A DNA stretch of 64,000 nt from Methylocaldum sp035627495 (GCF_035627495.1 NZ_DASPLO010000007.1:29800-93799), one strand, 5' to 3'. Shown: positions 1 to 10,613, counted from the stretch's first letter. Made by a program: numbers and translations. The notes: a model not told the origin generated them from the letters alone.

Positions 1-894
1 CTGCTCGATAGCCATGTGCTGAACGGCGGCGCCGTATACGGCTTCGCCGCCGTGCTGACGGCGGATAGCGCGACACCGCGTTGGCGCTGGCTGATCTATT
101 CCGCAGCGACCCTGCTGATCATTGTTATTGCATTTGCTCGAGTCTATGCGGATACGGGCGAATTTCTTGCGGTTTGTTTCACCTTATTGATTGTTCTGGT
201 CTGGCTGATCCTGCTAGGGGTGGCCTATCGGCGCCATCGACACGGCGACTCGCCGATCGAGGGTTTGGCGTGGATAGTGATGGTTTCCTTGGTAGGCGTT
301 GGATCATTCGGCTGGCATAGCCACTCGATGGAAGAATTTTTCTACCGGCAGCCGCTGCTAAGCGTGGACGAGCGGCAGTGGCTCGAAGACGGCTGGCGGT
401 TTTTGCCCGCTTATCGAGTGGAAACTGTTGGCCGACCCGAACAGCCGCTAAGTATTCAATGGGCATCGTCCATCGAATCCATCCGTTCGGACTTGGTTAA
501 ACTCGGCTGGCAAGAGCCGAAGCCGTTAAATCTCTCCCAGACGCTGCACCTTCTGAATCCTCAGACAGAAATATCGAACTTGCCGGTTTTGCCTCATTTC
601 AACCAAATGGAGGCGGATGCTCTCCGTATGATCAAGCCAACGTCCGACGGACGTTGGCTGATCGTCCGTTTCTGGTCCAGTGGACAACAGTTGCAGTCAG
701 GAGCGATTCCGATCTGGTTGGGGAGCGTCGCCTTTTTGGAGGAGCATAGTCTCTTCGGTGTCCTGAAGTTCTCCGAAGAGGCCAACAATAGTCCGGAGGC
801 GTTCAAAATTTTCACCAATGATCTTCGGTCGCTTCGCCCGTTCTTGCTGAGAACGGGCGAGAAGGGCCGGATGATCGCGCTGCTTCCCCCGTAA
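1..894 (+). CDS. PAP2/LssY C-terminal domain protein (5' end outside window)
   Basis: The reading frame is open from the first base, so the N-terminus lies outside the window; the GTG at 16 is not taken as the start. The visible part begins with two or three hydrophobic segments, as at the end of a PAP2-type phosphatase membrane domain. A soluble domain follows whose pattern (GRPEQPLSIQW, then a W-L-E-E-P-like stretch, then LPVLPHFN) matches the LssY C-terminal domain found in DedA/PAP2 fusion proteins. Known family members are membrane lipid or undecaprenyl-phosphate phosphatase-like proteins; the exact substrate cannot be told. It is followed by rmuC on the same strand after 39 bases. Family call is fairly firm, function is not. 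Confidence 0.7.
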   Translation: MLDSHVLNGGAVYGFAAVLTADSATPRWRWLIYSAATLLIIVIAFARVYADTGEFLAVCFTLLIVLVWLILLGVAYRRHRHGDSPIEGLAWIVMVSLVGVGSFGWHSHSMEEFFYRQPLLSVDERQWLEDGWRFLPAYRVETVGRPEQPLSIQWASSIESIRSDLVKLGWQEPKPLNLSQTLHLLNPQTEISNLPVLPHFNQMEADALRMIKPTSDGRWLIVRFWSSGQQLQSGAIPIWLGSVAFLEEHSLFGVLKFSEEANNSPEAFKIFTNDLRSLRPFLLRTGEKGRMIALLPP

Positions 895-933
895 GGTCAT
901 AATAATCAACTCTTTTCCGGATAAATAACGCCG

Positions 934-2427
934 ATGGATAAAATGTATTGGGTGGCGGATATGCGTAATGTTTCGCCTCTTTTCGCTCTGGCTGTCGGCA
1001 TATTTCTGGGGTTGGCCATCGGATGGCTCATAGCATCCTTGCGCCACAGGGGGCATCATCCGGAATTGTGCCGGCGATCGGCGCAGGAGCAGGCCGAAAA
1101 AATGGCTGAATTAGCAAAGGAATTAGCTGCTCGCCAAAATCAAGTCTACTCGTTAAGCACGGGGCTGGCGGTCGCTGAAGAAAAAGCAGGACGCATTCCG
1201 TTGCTGGAAAGCGAACTGACCGAAAAAAACCAACGCCTTGAAACTCTGCAGACCGAGTGCGCCGAACTCAAGACGCGTCTGGAGAGCGAGGAGAAGAGTA
1301 TGGAAGAAAAGCTGGCGCTGCTCCGTAACGCGGAGGTTCAATTGTTCGCGCAGTTCGAAAATCTGGCGCAGAAAATTCTGGAGGAAAAGACGCAGAAATT
1401 CACAGAGCAAAACAAGAGCCAGCTCGATGGCGTCTTGAACCCGTTTCGCGACCAGCTCGGTGACTTCCGGAAGAAGGTGGATGAAATGCATATCCATGAC
1501 GCCAAGGACAGGGCATCGCTGCGGCAAGAGATCGAGAATCTCCGCCAGCAGACCCAGCAGATTAATCAAGAGGCGGTCAATCTGACCCGTGCGCTAAAAG
1601 GCGATAAGAAGCTGCAGGGCGCCTGGGGCGAATTGATCCTGGAACGGGTTTTGGAGCAGTCCGGCTTGCGCAAGGGCGTTGAATACGAGACTCAGGGCGG
1701 CTATCGCGACGGCGACAATCGGCTATTCAAACCCGATGTCATTGTGCATCTGCCGGAAGGCAAGGACGTCGTCATCGACTCCAAGGTCTCGCTGGTGGCT
1801 TACGACCGATGCTGCGCTCTGGATGATGGATCGGAACGGGAATTAGCGGTGCGGGAGCATGTTCAGGCGGTGCGCAACCATATCAGGACCTTGGCGCAGA
1901 AAGATTATTCCAGCTTGAATGGGCTGCGCTCGCTGGACTTTATCCTGCTATTCATGCCGATCGAATCGGCCTTCATGCTGGCTTTCCAGCATGACGACAA
2001 GCTGTTTTCGGATGCTTTCGCCAGCAATATCGTGGTGGTTACGCCGACCACGCTGTTAGCTACCTTGCGCACCATAGAAAACATCTGGCGCTACGAGCGT
2101 CGAAATGAAAACGCCAAGGCAATCGCCGACAAGGCGGGCTCAATTTACGATAAATTGCGTGGATTCGTGGAAGATTTGGAAAAATTGGGCATCCAACTCG
2201 GCAGCGCCCACAAAACTTATGATGATGCAATGAACAAACTGACTCGCGGGCGCGGCAATTTGATCCGGCAGGCCGAAAGTTTCGTGGAGCTGGGCGCTAA
2301 AGTGAACAAACGATTCCCCAAGAGCATTCTGGATAAAATCGATCTGGACGTCGAAGAAAACATGTATACCGCACTAAAGCTGGAACTTCCGGAGATAGGG
2401 GAAACGAGTGAGTCGCCGGAAGGATGA
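934..2427 (+). CDS. rmuC: DNA recombination protein RmuC
   Basis: 497 residues. An N-terminal membrane segment (about residues 14-34) is followed by a long charged coiled coil (about 45-220) and then the conserved RmuC domain with the GAWGELILERVLEQSGL and VIDSKVSL blocks. In Escherichia coli RmuC limits inversion at short inverted repeats and has a nuclease-like fold; it is thought to be membrane tethered. Length and architecture are normal for the family. The ATG at 934 is used; an in-frame ATG at 961 would still keep the membrane segment. No strong ribosome binding site is seen at either. It converges with rho, 62 bases separating the two stops. Confidence 0.93.
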   Translation: MDKMYWVADMRNVSPLFALAVGIFLGLAIGWLIASLRHRGHHPELCRRSAQEQAEKMAELAKELAARQNQVYSLSTGLAVAEEKAGRIPLLESELTEKNQRLETLQTECAELKTRLESEEKSMEEKLALLRNAEVQLFAQFENLAQKILEEKTQKFTEQNKSQLDGVLNPFRDQLGDFRKKVDEMHIHDAKDRASLRQEIENLRQQTQQINQEAVNLTRALKGDKKLQGAWGELILERVLEQSGLRKGVEYETQGGYRDGDNRLFKPDVIVHLPEGKDVVIDSKVSLVAYDRCCALDDGSERELAVREHVQAVRNHIRTLAQKDYSSLNGLRSLDFILLFMPIESAFMLAFQHDDKLFSDAFASNIVVVTPTTLLATLRTIENIWRYERRNENAKAIADKAGSIYDKLRGFVEDLEKLGIQLGSAHKTYDDAMNKLTRGRGNLIRQAESFVELGAKVNKRFPKSILDKIDLDVEENMYTALKLELPEIGETSESPEG

Positions 2428-2489
2428 TCGTGCGGTTTTTTTGAACTGAACGGTCCAGATCGGTTCGAGGAAAGAGACCCGTCTGGTCC

Positions 2490-3746
<1,257 letters not shown>

Positions 3747-3921
3747 AGACGTTAGTGAAGAGCAGAAATAAATGATCTAAGGATTGCGCTCGTATGGGAG
3801 ACGAGCTTGGAGAGAACGGCCGGAAGCGGCTCGGTTAAGAGGACGACGTTTAGATTGATGCCAAAGTTAGCACAGCTGTGCGAGGCCGTCTAGTTAGGAG
3901 CGACCCGCACATGCCGGAGCC

Positions 3922-4248
3922 TCAAATATTGGCGTCAAGGAATGCTGCCAGTTGAGATTTGGCCAAGGCTCCTACCTTAGTGGCTTCCACTTCGCCGTTC
4001 TTGAACAGAATCAGCGTCGGAATTCCGCGTACGCCATAGCGTTGGGGAGTTGCCGGATTGTCGTCGATATTGATCTTGGCAACGGTCAGCTTACCTTCAT
4101 AATCCCCGGCGATTTCGTCCAGAATAGGCGCAATCATCTTGCAGGGGCCGCACCATTCGGCCCAGAAATCGACCAGAACAGGGCCGCTCGCTTTGACGAC
4201 TTTATCCTCGAATTCGGCATCTGTAACTTGAAGTATGCGTTCGCTCAC
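3922..4248 (-). CDS. trxA: thioredoxin 1
   Basis: 108 residues with the redox centre WCGPC (about residues 31-35), the cis-proline region GVRGIPT and the whole thioredoxin fold. It reduces disulfides in cytosolic proteins such as ribonucleotide reductase. The start is GTG at 4248, supported by a GAGGAG ribosome binding site about 8 bases upstream. Lies upstream of rho in the same orientation. Confidence 0.97.
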   Translation of the reverse strand: MSERILQVTDAEFEDKVVKASGPVLVDFWAEWCGPCKMIAPILDEIAGDYEGKLTVAKINIDDNPATPQRYGVRGIPTLILFKNGEVEATKVGALAKSQLAAFLDANI

Positions 4249-4607
4249 AATGAACTCCTCGCTGTTTTGACGGGGGGATTTGAAGGGATTGGGGCGCCAA
4301 CGGCCAGTACGAATGGTGTAGCTTTCCCTTGCGTGCTCCCATTTCAGCTTAAACGGGAAACAATTTCAAGCCCCGTGAATCCTTATACAATCACACCGCG
4401 CGGGGCCTAAGGGTGAATCAGGTCGTACGGATAGAAATATGTTCTTGAAGCTGCAAAGTGTTCGTGGTCCGGATGTGCGCCTGATGCGTCTAAAGGCTGT
4501 GTCTGAATGTGTCGGACGTAAGGGGTAAGGGATGCCGGTGCGATCACGAAGAGGTGAATGACGGCGCGATACCCCGAGTTTCGAACGCCGGAGCAGTGCC
4601 GCCGATT
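4249..4607. other. intergenic region between HAD nucleotidase and trxA
   Basis: About 360 bases between the stop of the HAD nucleotidase and the start of trxA (both minus strand). It holds the trxA ribosome binding site and a candidate trxA promoter. A 29-codon frame starting at ATG 4440 on the plus strand has no ribosome binding site and no recognisable content. Nothing else seen. Confidence 0.5.
4341..4369 (-). promoter_or_regulatory. candidate sigma-70 promoter for trxA
   Basis: On the minus strand TTGAAA is followed after 17 bases by TGAAAT, a good -35 and a four-of-six -10 match, about 95 bases upstream of the trxA start. This is a by-eye match only; no transcript evidence. Confidence 0.35.
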
Positions 4608-5264
4608 TCAGTCTGAGGGCATTAATTCGCGAAAGTCGTCTATGGCATTAAATTCGACAATGCTCTTTGAGGGTAGGCAGCTATCGGATTTTTTTATTGC
4701 AACCAAGTGGTGGATGCCGAACTGGCGGGCGGCGCGCAACACCGCTAGGCTGTCGTCAACCAGCAGTGTCTGTTCCGGCGAAAAGGGTTCTACCTCGCTT
4801 AGTGCCTGCCAAAAGGCGGGATTTTCCTTCGGAAGTCCAAGAGCATGCGAAGAGACGATTTCATCAAAAAAGGTGTGAAGACAGGTGCGCTCCATCTTCA
4901 GGCCCAGGCTTTTCGGATGCGCGTTGGTTACCAGAACGAGACGCTTCTTGCTTTTGCGAACGCCATCGAGGAAATCGGTTACATGGGGCAGTACCGCGAT
5001 CAGTCCCGCGACTTCGGTCTTCAAGCCCGCAATATCCAGGCTCAATTGATCGCTCCAGTAATCCAGGCAGTACCACTCGAGTCTTCCTTCGGTTTGTTTG
5101 AACCGGGGCATCAATTCGGTCTTGGCGTCGCTTAGGGATAGCCCGTGCCGTTCGGCATAGCGCAGCGGAACGAATTCGAGCCAGAAGTGGTTATCGAAAT
5201 TCAGGTCTAACAGCGTGCCGTCCATATCGAGAAACACGCTGCTAATGTTTCGCCAATCGATCAT
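4608..5264 (-). CDS. HAD-family GMP/IMP nucleotidase-like hydrolase (YrfG type)
   Basis: 218 residues with all four HAD motifs: the nucleophile motif FLDMDGTLLDL near residue 13, VTNAH (motif II), a conserved Lys in GLPKENPAFW (motif III) and LLVDDS (motif IV). The helical cap with LRYAERHG resembles E. coli YrfG/NudF-linked GMP/IMP 5'-nucleotidase, which dephosphorylates purine monophosphates. Start ATG at 5264. It is divergent from cysQ, the starts being about 90 bases apart. Substrate assignment is by family resemblance only. Confidence 0.8.
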   Translation of the reverse strand: MIDWRNISSVFLDMDGTLLDLNFDNHFWLEFVPLRYAERHGLSLSDAKTELMPRFKQTEGRLEWYCLDYWSDQLSLDIAGLKTEVAGLIAVLPHVTDFLDGVRKSKKRLVLVTNAHPKSLGLKMERTCLHTFFDEIVSSHALGLPKENPAFWQALSEVEPFSPEQTLLVDDSLAVLRAARQFGIHHLVAIKKSDSCLPSKSIVEFNAIDDFRELMPSD

Positions 5265-5351
5265 GAGTTAATATTCCGGTAGGTTGCTTCCAGTATTATC
5301 CTCGATTCCCCCATTTCAGCGTATCCAGTGAGTAGCTGCGGATTTCAAGCC

Positions 5352-6170
5352 ATGCCCCTTAGAAAAGAACCATCCCGCTTTCTCGAGTCCGTAGTCGGTC
5401 TTGCCAAGGAGGCGGGGCGCCATATTCTCGAAATCTATGGATCGGATTTCCGTGTGGGCGTTAAAGAAGACAGTTCGCCGCTCACGGCGGCGGATCTCGC
5501 CTCGCATCATTGCCTGGTCGAAGGTTTGGGGACTCTACGTCCCGCCTATCCGATCATTTCGGAAGAGTCCAGAAGTTTGCCGTTCGAAGAGCGATATGAG
5601 TGGGAAACCTTTTGGCTGATCGATCCGCTGGACGGTACCAAGGAGTTCATCAAACGAAACGGCGAGTTCACCGTCAACGTTGCTTTGATTCACCGCCATC
5701 AACCGGTGCTCGGTGTCGTGTACGCGCCGGCAAAGGATCTTTGCTACTTTGCGTCCGAGGGTTGCGGCGCTTACAAACAGATTGACGATCTGCCTCCTCA
5801 AACCATCGAAGTCACGACGAGCGCCCTGCATCCGCTGAGGGTGGTCGGCAGCCGTTCGCACCAGACCGAAGATCTGGGGGTTTACCTGAATCGATTGGGC
5901 GAGCATGAGCTCATGTCGATCGGCAGTTCGCTGAAACTCTGCTGGGTGGCGGAAGGCGCGGCAGATCTCTATCCCCGTATCGGTCTGACCTCGGAATGGG
6001 ATACGGCGGCGGCGCATTGCATCGTGAAGGAAGCCGGCGGCGAGGTGGCTGACCTGCGTGGGCAGCCACTGCGCTACAACACTAAGGCATCGTTGCTCAA
6101 TCCTTATTTCCTCGTGTTTGGAGATAAATCCAGGGATTGGTGCGGCTATGCGGATGGAATCACGGGCTAA
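5352..6170 (+). CDS. cysQ: 3'(2'),5'-bisphosphate nucleotidase CysQ
   Basis: 272 residues from the ATG at 5352 (an upstream GTG at 5328 would add eight residues; neither has a clear ribosome binding site). Inositol-monophosphatase superfamily motifs are present: ISEES (metal-binding Glu), WLIDPLDGTKEF and, near the C-terminus, EWDTAAAHCIV. CysQ hydrolyses 3'-phosphoadenosine 5'-phosphate to AMP, recycling the by-product of sulfate assimilation and acyl-carrier-protein modification; it acts at the inner face of the membrane or in the cytosol. Divergent from the HAD nucleotidase and 285 bases upstream of the ilv genes. Confidence 0.92.
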   Translation: MPLRKEPSRFLESVVGLAKEAGRHILEIYGSDFRVGVKEDSSPLTAADLASHHCLVEGLGTLRPAYPIISEESRSLPFEERYEWETFWLIDPLDGTKEFIKRNGEFTVNVALIHRHQPVLGVVYAPAKDLCYFASEGCGAYKQIDDLPPQTIEVTTSALHPLRVVGSRSHQTEDLGVYLNRLGEHELMSIGSSLKLCWVAEGAADLYPRIGLTSEWDTAAAHCIVKEAGGEVADLRGQPLRYNTKASLLNPYFLVFGDKSRDWCGYADGITG

Positions 6171-6455
6171 GTAAGTCGGGGAATATAGCTTATGAAGATG
6201 TCTTACTAATGATTGAGACATAGATTCCGTGGCTGGTTCTCCTCATAATTTTGCGGTCGCCAACAGAATAGGACAGGTTCTTGACGAGTTAATTGGAGGT
6301 AACGGAAAAGGTCGGTATATGCCTTTGTTCGGCCGTGCTGGCTTGACGGAATGCTTAAATCCGAGTACCGTTATCGACCATTTTTATTCTGTTGTCTCGA
6401 CTGAAGCGGGCGTTTTTTTGAAACGCCTGATTCTTTTTTAGGGGTGGTAAAACCT
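6171..6455 (+). other. leader region of the ilv genes
   Basis: About 285 bases between cysQ and ilvI. A 70-codon frame (6229-6441) runs through it but has no ribosome binding site, no known match and ends inside a terminator-like hairpin; it is not called a gene. No obvious Ile/Leu/Val-rich leader peptide is seen. The stretch ends with the hairpin listed separately. Confidence 0.5.
6408..6440 (+). terminator. intrinsic terminator/attenuator-like hairpin just before ilvI
   Basis: A perfect 7-bp stem GGCGTTT (6409-6415) / AAACGCC (6421-6427) with a five-base loop is followed by TGATTCTTTTTTA. It sits 16 bases before the GTG start of ilvI. It could end the cysQ transcript or act as an attenuator for ilvI-ilvH-ilvC, as attenuation is common for ilv operons; the sequence alone does not decide. 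Confidence 0.6.
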
Positions 6456-8186
6456 GTGGAGCTTAGCGGCGCGGAAATCGTTGTCCAGTGTCTTAAAGAC
6501 GAAGGGGTTGAATATATTTTCGGTTACCCTGGCGGAGCTGTATTGCATATTTACGATGCTCTGTTCAAACAGGACGACGTGAAGCATATCTTAGTGCGCC
6601 ACGAACAGGGCGCAACCCATGCCGCAGACGGTTATGCGCGCTCGACGGGTAAGCCCGGCGTAGTATTGGTGACCTCCGGCCCTGGCGCGACCAATGCGGT
6701 AACCGGTATCGCGACAGCTTATATGGATTCGATTCCAATGGTGATTATTACCGGACAGGTTCCTCTGCCGGTAATCGGTAGCGATGCCTTCCAGGAATGC
6801 GACACCATTGGCATTACCCGGCCCTGCGTAAAGCACAACTTCCTGGTGAAGGACGTGCACAAGCTGGCGGAAACGATCAAGAAGGCATTTTACGTAGCCA
6901 CCACCGGTAGGCCCGGCCCGGTGGTCGTGGATGTTCCGAAAGACATTACCGATCCCCATATCAAAATCCCTTACGAGTACCCGCGCTCGGTTTCGATCCG
7001 CTCCTACAACCCGCAAGTCAAGGGGCATCGGTGGCAGATCAAGAAAGCGGTCGATCTATTGCTCGCCGCTAAACGCCCCATGATTTATTCGGGGGGCGGC
7101 GTGATTTTGGGTAACGCGTCCGAGCAATTGACGGAAGTAACCCGGCTGCTCGGATTTCCCATCACTAGCACGTTGATGGGGCTAGGCGCCTATCCGGCTA
7201 CGGATAGGCAGTTCCTGGGCATGCTGGGCATGCACGGTACTTATGAGGCGAATATGGCCATGCATGAGTGCGATGTGCTGTTCGCCATCGGAGCGCGGTT
7301 CGACGACCGGGTAACCGGTAAGCTTAGCCAGTTTTGCCCGCATGCGAAGATCATTCACATCGATATAGATCCCGCCTCTATTTCCAAAACGGTGCGTGTC
7401 GACGTTCCCATCGTTGGTGAAGTCGGTCCGGTTCTTAACGACATGATTGAGATGCTGCGGGGCAGCGAGAAGCGAGCCGATGAGGAGGCCCTCACCGTAT
7501 GGTGGGATCAAATCGCGCGCTGGCAATCGTTAGACTGTTTGCGTTACGACAGCAGTAGTTCCGTTATCAAACCGCAATACGTTATCGAGCAGTTGTACGA
7601 AGTCACCAACGGTGATGCGTTTGTCACTTCCGACGTCGGACAGCACCAGATGTGGGCGGCCCAGTTCTACAAATTCGACAAGCCGCGCCGTTGGATCAAC
7701 TCGGGTGGGCTCGGCACCATGGGGTTCGGTTTGCCGGCGGCTATCGGTGTTAAGCTGGCGCATCCCGATGCGGAAGTGGCTTGCGTGACCGGAGAGGCGA
7801 GCATTCAGATGTGCATCCAGGAGTTGTCGACCACCCTGCAATATCGCACCCCCATCAAGATCGTGAACCTCAATAACGGCTACATGGGCATGGTTCGCCA
7901 GTGGCAGGAATTTACGTACGAAAGCCGTTATTCCCATTCCTATATGGAGACGATTCCCGATTTTGTTAAGCTCGCCGAAGCTTATGGTCATGTCGGTATG
8001 CGCATCGAAAAACCGGCTGATGTGCGTCCGGCCTTAGAGGAGGCGTTCAGGCTTAAAGACCGGACCGTATTCTTGAATTTCCTGACCGACCCGACCGAGA
8101 ACGTCTATCCCATGATCGAGGCCGGCAAGGCCCACCATGAAATGCGCCTTGCTCCCGGCATTACCGACGAAAGGGAGCTTGCCTGA
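6456..8186 (+). CDS. ilvI: acetolactate synthase large subunit
   Basis: 576 residues from GTG 6456, chosen because it gives the family N-terminus MELSGAEIVVQCLKDEG and has a GGGGTGG ribosome binding site 8 bases upstream; a GTG at 6444 is in frame but lacks spacing. Thiamine diphosphate enzyme that condenses pyruvate (or pyruvate and 2-ketobutyrate) in valine, leucine and isoleucine synthesis. Seen: catalytic Glu in the RHEQGATHAADGYAR block, the FAD-linked central domain, and the ThDP motif TGEASIQM...NLNN, where the metal-binding Asp is Glu (a variant I know also from Pseudomonas IlvI). The stop overlaps the ilvH start by one base. Confidence 0.96.
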   Translation: MELSGAEIVVQCLKDEGVEYIFGYPGGAVLHIYDALFKQDDVKHILVRHEQGATHAADGYARSTGKPGVVLVTSGPGATNAVTGIATAYMDSIPMVIITGQVPLPVIGSDAFQECDTIGITRPCVKHNFLVKDVHKLAETIKKAFYVATTGRPGPVVVDVPKDITDPHIKIPYEYPRSVSIRSYNPQVKGHRWQIKKAVDLLLAAKRPMIYSGGGVILGNASEQLTEVTRLLGFPITSTLMGLGAYPATDRQFLGMLGMHGTYEANMAMHECDVLFAIGARFDDRVTGKLSQFCPHAKIIHIDIDPASISKTVRVDVPIVGEVGPVLNDMIEMLRGSEKRADEEALTVWWDQIARWQSLDCLRYDSSSSVIKPQYVIEQLYEVTNGDAFVTSDVGQHQMWAAQFYKFDKPRRWINSGGLGTMGFGLPAAIGVKLAHPDAEVACVTGEASIQMCIQELSTTLQYRTPIKIVNLNNGYMGMVRQWQEFTYESRYSHSYMETIPDFVKLAEAYGHVGMRIEKPADVRPALEEAFRLKDRTVFLNFLTDPTENVYPMIEAGKAHHEMRLAPGITDERELA

Positions 8187-8677
8187 TGCGCCATATCATT
8201 TCCATCCTGATCGAGAACGAATCGGGTGCGTTGTCGCGGGTGGCAGGGCTTTTCTCCGCGCGCGGTTATAACATCGAGTCGTTGACCGTCGCGCCCACGG
8301 AGGATGCGTCGTTGTCGCGAATGACGCTGGTTACCACCGGCAGCGACGAAATCATCGAGCAGATCACCAAGCAGCTCAACAAGCTGATCGATGTGGTCAA
8401 GCTTATCGATATTTCCGAATCCTCCCACATTGAACGCGAATTGATGATGGTAAAAGTACGCGCCGTCGACAGCGCCCGCGAAGAGATTATTCGCCTGACG
8501 GACATCTTTCGCGGAAAAATCATCGATGTTACGCCAGCGAGCTATGTCATCGAAGTAACCGGCGAAAAATCCAAGCTGGACGCCTTTCTACAGACTCTCG
8601 ATCAAGAATCGATCGTCGAAGTCGTGCGTTCCGGCACCACCGGGATTTTGCGCGGTGATCGAGGACTTCACGTCTAA
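8186..8677 (+). CDS. ilvH: acetolactate synthase small (regulatory) subunit
   Basis: 163 residues, normal for IlvH. The N-terminal ACT domain begins MRHIISILIENESGALSRV, and the C-terminal half carries the second ACT-like domain ending in SGTTGILRGDRGL. It activates the catalytic subunit and mediates valine feedback inhibition. Its ATG overlaps the ilvI stop (TGATG), indicating translational coupling and 1:1 production. Confidence 0.96.
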   Translation: MRHIISILIENESGALSRVAGLFSARGYNIESLTVAPTEDASLSRMTLVTTGSDEIIEQITKQLNKLIDVVKLIDISESSHIERELMMVKVRAVDSAREEIIRLTDIFRGKIIDVTPASYVIEVTGEKSKLDAFLQTLDQESIVEVVRSGTTGILRGDRGLHV

Positions 8678-8731
8678 CCACTGTTGATTGACGAATTACT
8701 GAGCCAAAACGATAAATCACGAGGACCATTC

Positions 8732-9748
8732 ATGCAGGTTTATTACGATAAAGATGCCGACCTTTCCATTATTCGAAATAAAAAGGTCGCCATTGTCGGC
8801 TACGGTTCGCAAGGCCATGCCCATGCCAACAACCTGAAAGATTCAGGCGTTTCGGTAATTGTCGCATTACGTCCGGGTTCGGCTTCCGCGATGAAGGCCG
8901 AGAACGCCGGTCTCACTGTTATGTCGATAGAAGAGGCCGTGAAGCAAGCCGACGTCATTATGGTGCTGGCCCCGGACGAGCACCAGGCGAAACTCTATTC
9001 CGAGCAAATCGAGCCGAATATCAAGAAAGGCGCGGCTTTGGCGTTCGCCCACGGGTTTAATATTCACTTCGAGCAGATTCAGCCGCGCGCGGATCTGGAC
9101 GTCATCATGATCGCTCCGAAAGGCCCTGGCCATCTGGTGCGTTCCACATACACTCAGGGCGGCGGCGTGCCATCCTTGATCGCGGTGTATCAGAACGCTT
9201 CCGGGCAGGCTAAAGAAATCGCGTTGTCCTACGCTTCGGCTAACGGCGGTGGACGTGCAGGAGTTATCGAAACCTCGTTCCGCGAAGAGACCGAAACGGA
9301 TCTGTTCGGCGAGCAGGCCGTATTGTGCGGTGGCGCAACGGCTCTCGTGCAGGCCGGGTTCGAAACCTTAGTGGAAGCCGGCTACGCGCCGGAGATGGCT
9401 TACTTCGAATGCTTGCATGAGCTGAAGCTGATCGTCGATTTGATGTACGAAGGCGGCATCGCCAACATGCGCTATTCCATTTCCAATACCGCCGAATACG
9501 GCGATCTGACCCGTGGCCCGCGCGTCGTCACGGAGGAGACGAAAAAGGAGATGAAGAAGATTCTCGGCGAAATTCAGCGCGGTGAGTTTGCCCGCGAGTT
9601 TATTCTGGAGAATCAGGCCGGTTGTGCCACGCTGAAGGCCAAGCGGCGCCTCGGGCGCGAGCACCAGATCGAACAGGTCGGCGCGAAGCTGCGTGACATG
9701 ATGCCTTGGATCAAAGCCAACAAAATCGTCGATAAGAGCAAGAACTAA
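8732..9748 (+). CDS. ilvC: ketol-acid reductoisomerase (class I)
   Basis: 338 residues, typical for short class I enzymes. Start ATG 8732, with GAGG 8 bases upstream, gives the standard N-terminus MQVYYDKDADLSIIRNKKVA; an upstream in-frame start at 8684 is rejected. The Rossmann motif GYGSQGHAHANNL binds NADPH, and the C-terminal knotted domain carries the Mg-binding EETETDLFGEQ and ECLHELKLIVDLMYEGG blocks. Third gene of the ilvI-ilvH-ilvC operon, 54 bases after ilvH; converts acetolactate to dihydroxyisovalerate. Confidence 0.97.
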   Translation: MQVYYDKDADLSIIRNKKVAIVGYGSQGHAHANNLKDSGVSVIVALRPGSASAMKAENAGLTVMSIEEAVKQADVIMVLAPDEHQAKLYSEQIEPNIKKGAALAFAHGFNIHFEQIQPRADLDVIMIAPKGPGHLVRSTYTQGGGVPSLIAVYQNASGQAKEIALSYASANGGGRAGVIETSFREETETDLFGEQAVLCGGATALVQAGFETLVEAGYAPEMAYFECLHELKLIVDLMYEGGIANMRYSISNTAEYGDLTRGPRVVTEETKKEMKKILGEIQRGEFAREFILENQAGCATLKAKRRLGREHQIEQVGAKLRDMMPWIKANKIVDKSKN

Positions 9749-9767
9749 GTCTTGCTTCCGGTCGGGC

Positions 9768-9806
9768 CGAGCCGATTGGCTCGAGCTCGGCCTGCCAAAT
9801 TGGCGA
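9768..9806 (+). terminator. hairpin after ilvC
   Basis: GGCCGAGC and GCTCGGCC form an 8-bp inverted repeat about 20-55 bases after the ilvC stop. No T-run follows, so it may be a weak or Rho-assisted terminator. Confidence 0.35.
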
Positions 9807-9862
9807 CGGGTTATGCTAAGCTAGCCCGCATTACCGGTTGACCCATCTTAAACAGCGGGACT

Positions 9863-10606
9863 ATGGAAGAACAAATCCCCCCTGCGAGGCGGCGGCGCGG
9901 CATTTATCTCCTGCCGAACTTATTCACTACGGCAGCGCTTTTCGCCGGTTTCTACGCCATTACCGCCGCTTTTAACGGGCGCTTTGAACTGGCCGCCGTG
10001 GCCATCTTCATCGCCATGATTCTGGACGGTCTCGACGGGCGCGTGGCTCGCCTGACCAACACGCAAAGCGCTTTCGGGGCCGAATACGACAGCATGGCGG
10101 ACATGATTTCATTCGGTGCCGCTCCCGCCTTGGTCGCGTACATCTGGTCGCTGACTACATTGGGCAAAATCGGGTGGGTCGCCGCGTTCGTACACGCCGC
10201 CGGCGCGGCTCTCCGCTTGGCCCGCTTCAACACCCAGATTGCAACCGCTGATAAACGGTATTTTCAGGGCTTGCCAAGTCCTTCTGCCGCCGCGATTTTG
10301 GCCGGCTTTATCTGGTTTAGCGAAACGTATGGTTTGACTGGCGAATCCATGCGCTACGTTTCGCTCGGATTAGCGTTGATGACCGGTCTCTTGATGGTTA
10401 GTAACTTTCGTTACTACAGCTTCAAGGATGTGGATCTCCGGGGACGGGTGCCGTTCATGTGGGCTATCCTCACGATGCTGGTGTTCGCCTTCATCTTTAC
10501 CAATCCGCCCTTGATGCTGTTTCTGATATTTACGGCTTACGCCGTTTCAGGTCCGGTGCTGACCTTGGTTGGTCGGCGTAAAATGCGGAGTGAGCGCCGA
10601 ATCTGA
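9863..10606 (+). CDS. pssA: CDP-diacylglycerol--serine O-phosphatidyltransferase
   Basis: 247 residues with the CDP-alcohol phosphotransferase signature DG..AR........G...D...D visible as DGLDGRVARLTNT followed by GAEYDSMADMISFG. About six to eight membrane segments. It makes phosphatidylserine, the precursor of phosphatidylethanolamine, in the inner membrane. The membrane-type II PssA seen here often lies between ilvC and leuA in gammaproteobacteria of the Methylococcus/Pseudomonas kind, which fits the context. Confidence 0.93.
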   Translation: MEEQIPPARRRRGIYLLPNLFTTAALFAGFYAITAAFNGRFELAAVAIFIAMILDGLDGRVARLTNTQSAFGAEYDSMADMISFGAAPALVAYIWSLTTLGKIGWVAAFVHAAGAALRLARFNTQIATADKRYFQGLPSPSAAAILAGFIWFSETYGLTGESMRYVSLGLALMTGLLMVSNFRYYSFKDVDLRGRVPFMWAILTMLVFAFIFTNPPLMLFLIFTAYAVSGPVLTLVGRRKMRSERRI

Positions 10607-10613
10607 GGGAGTG

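Noticed and set aside
6229..6441. 70-codon frame in the ilv leader
   Set aside because: No ribosome binding site, no family match, ends within a terminator-like hairpin, and not rich in branched-chain residues.
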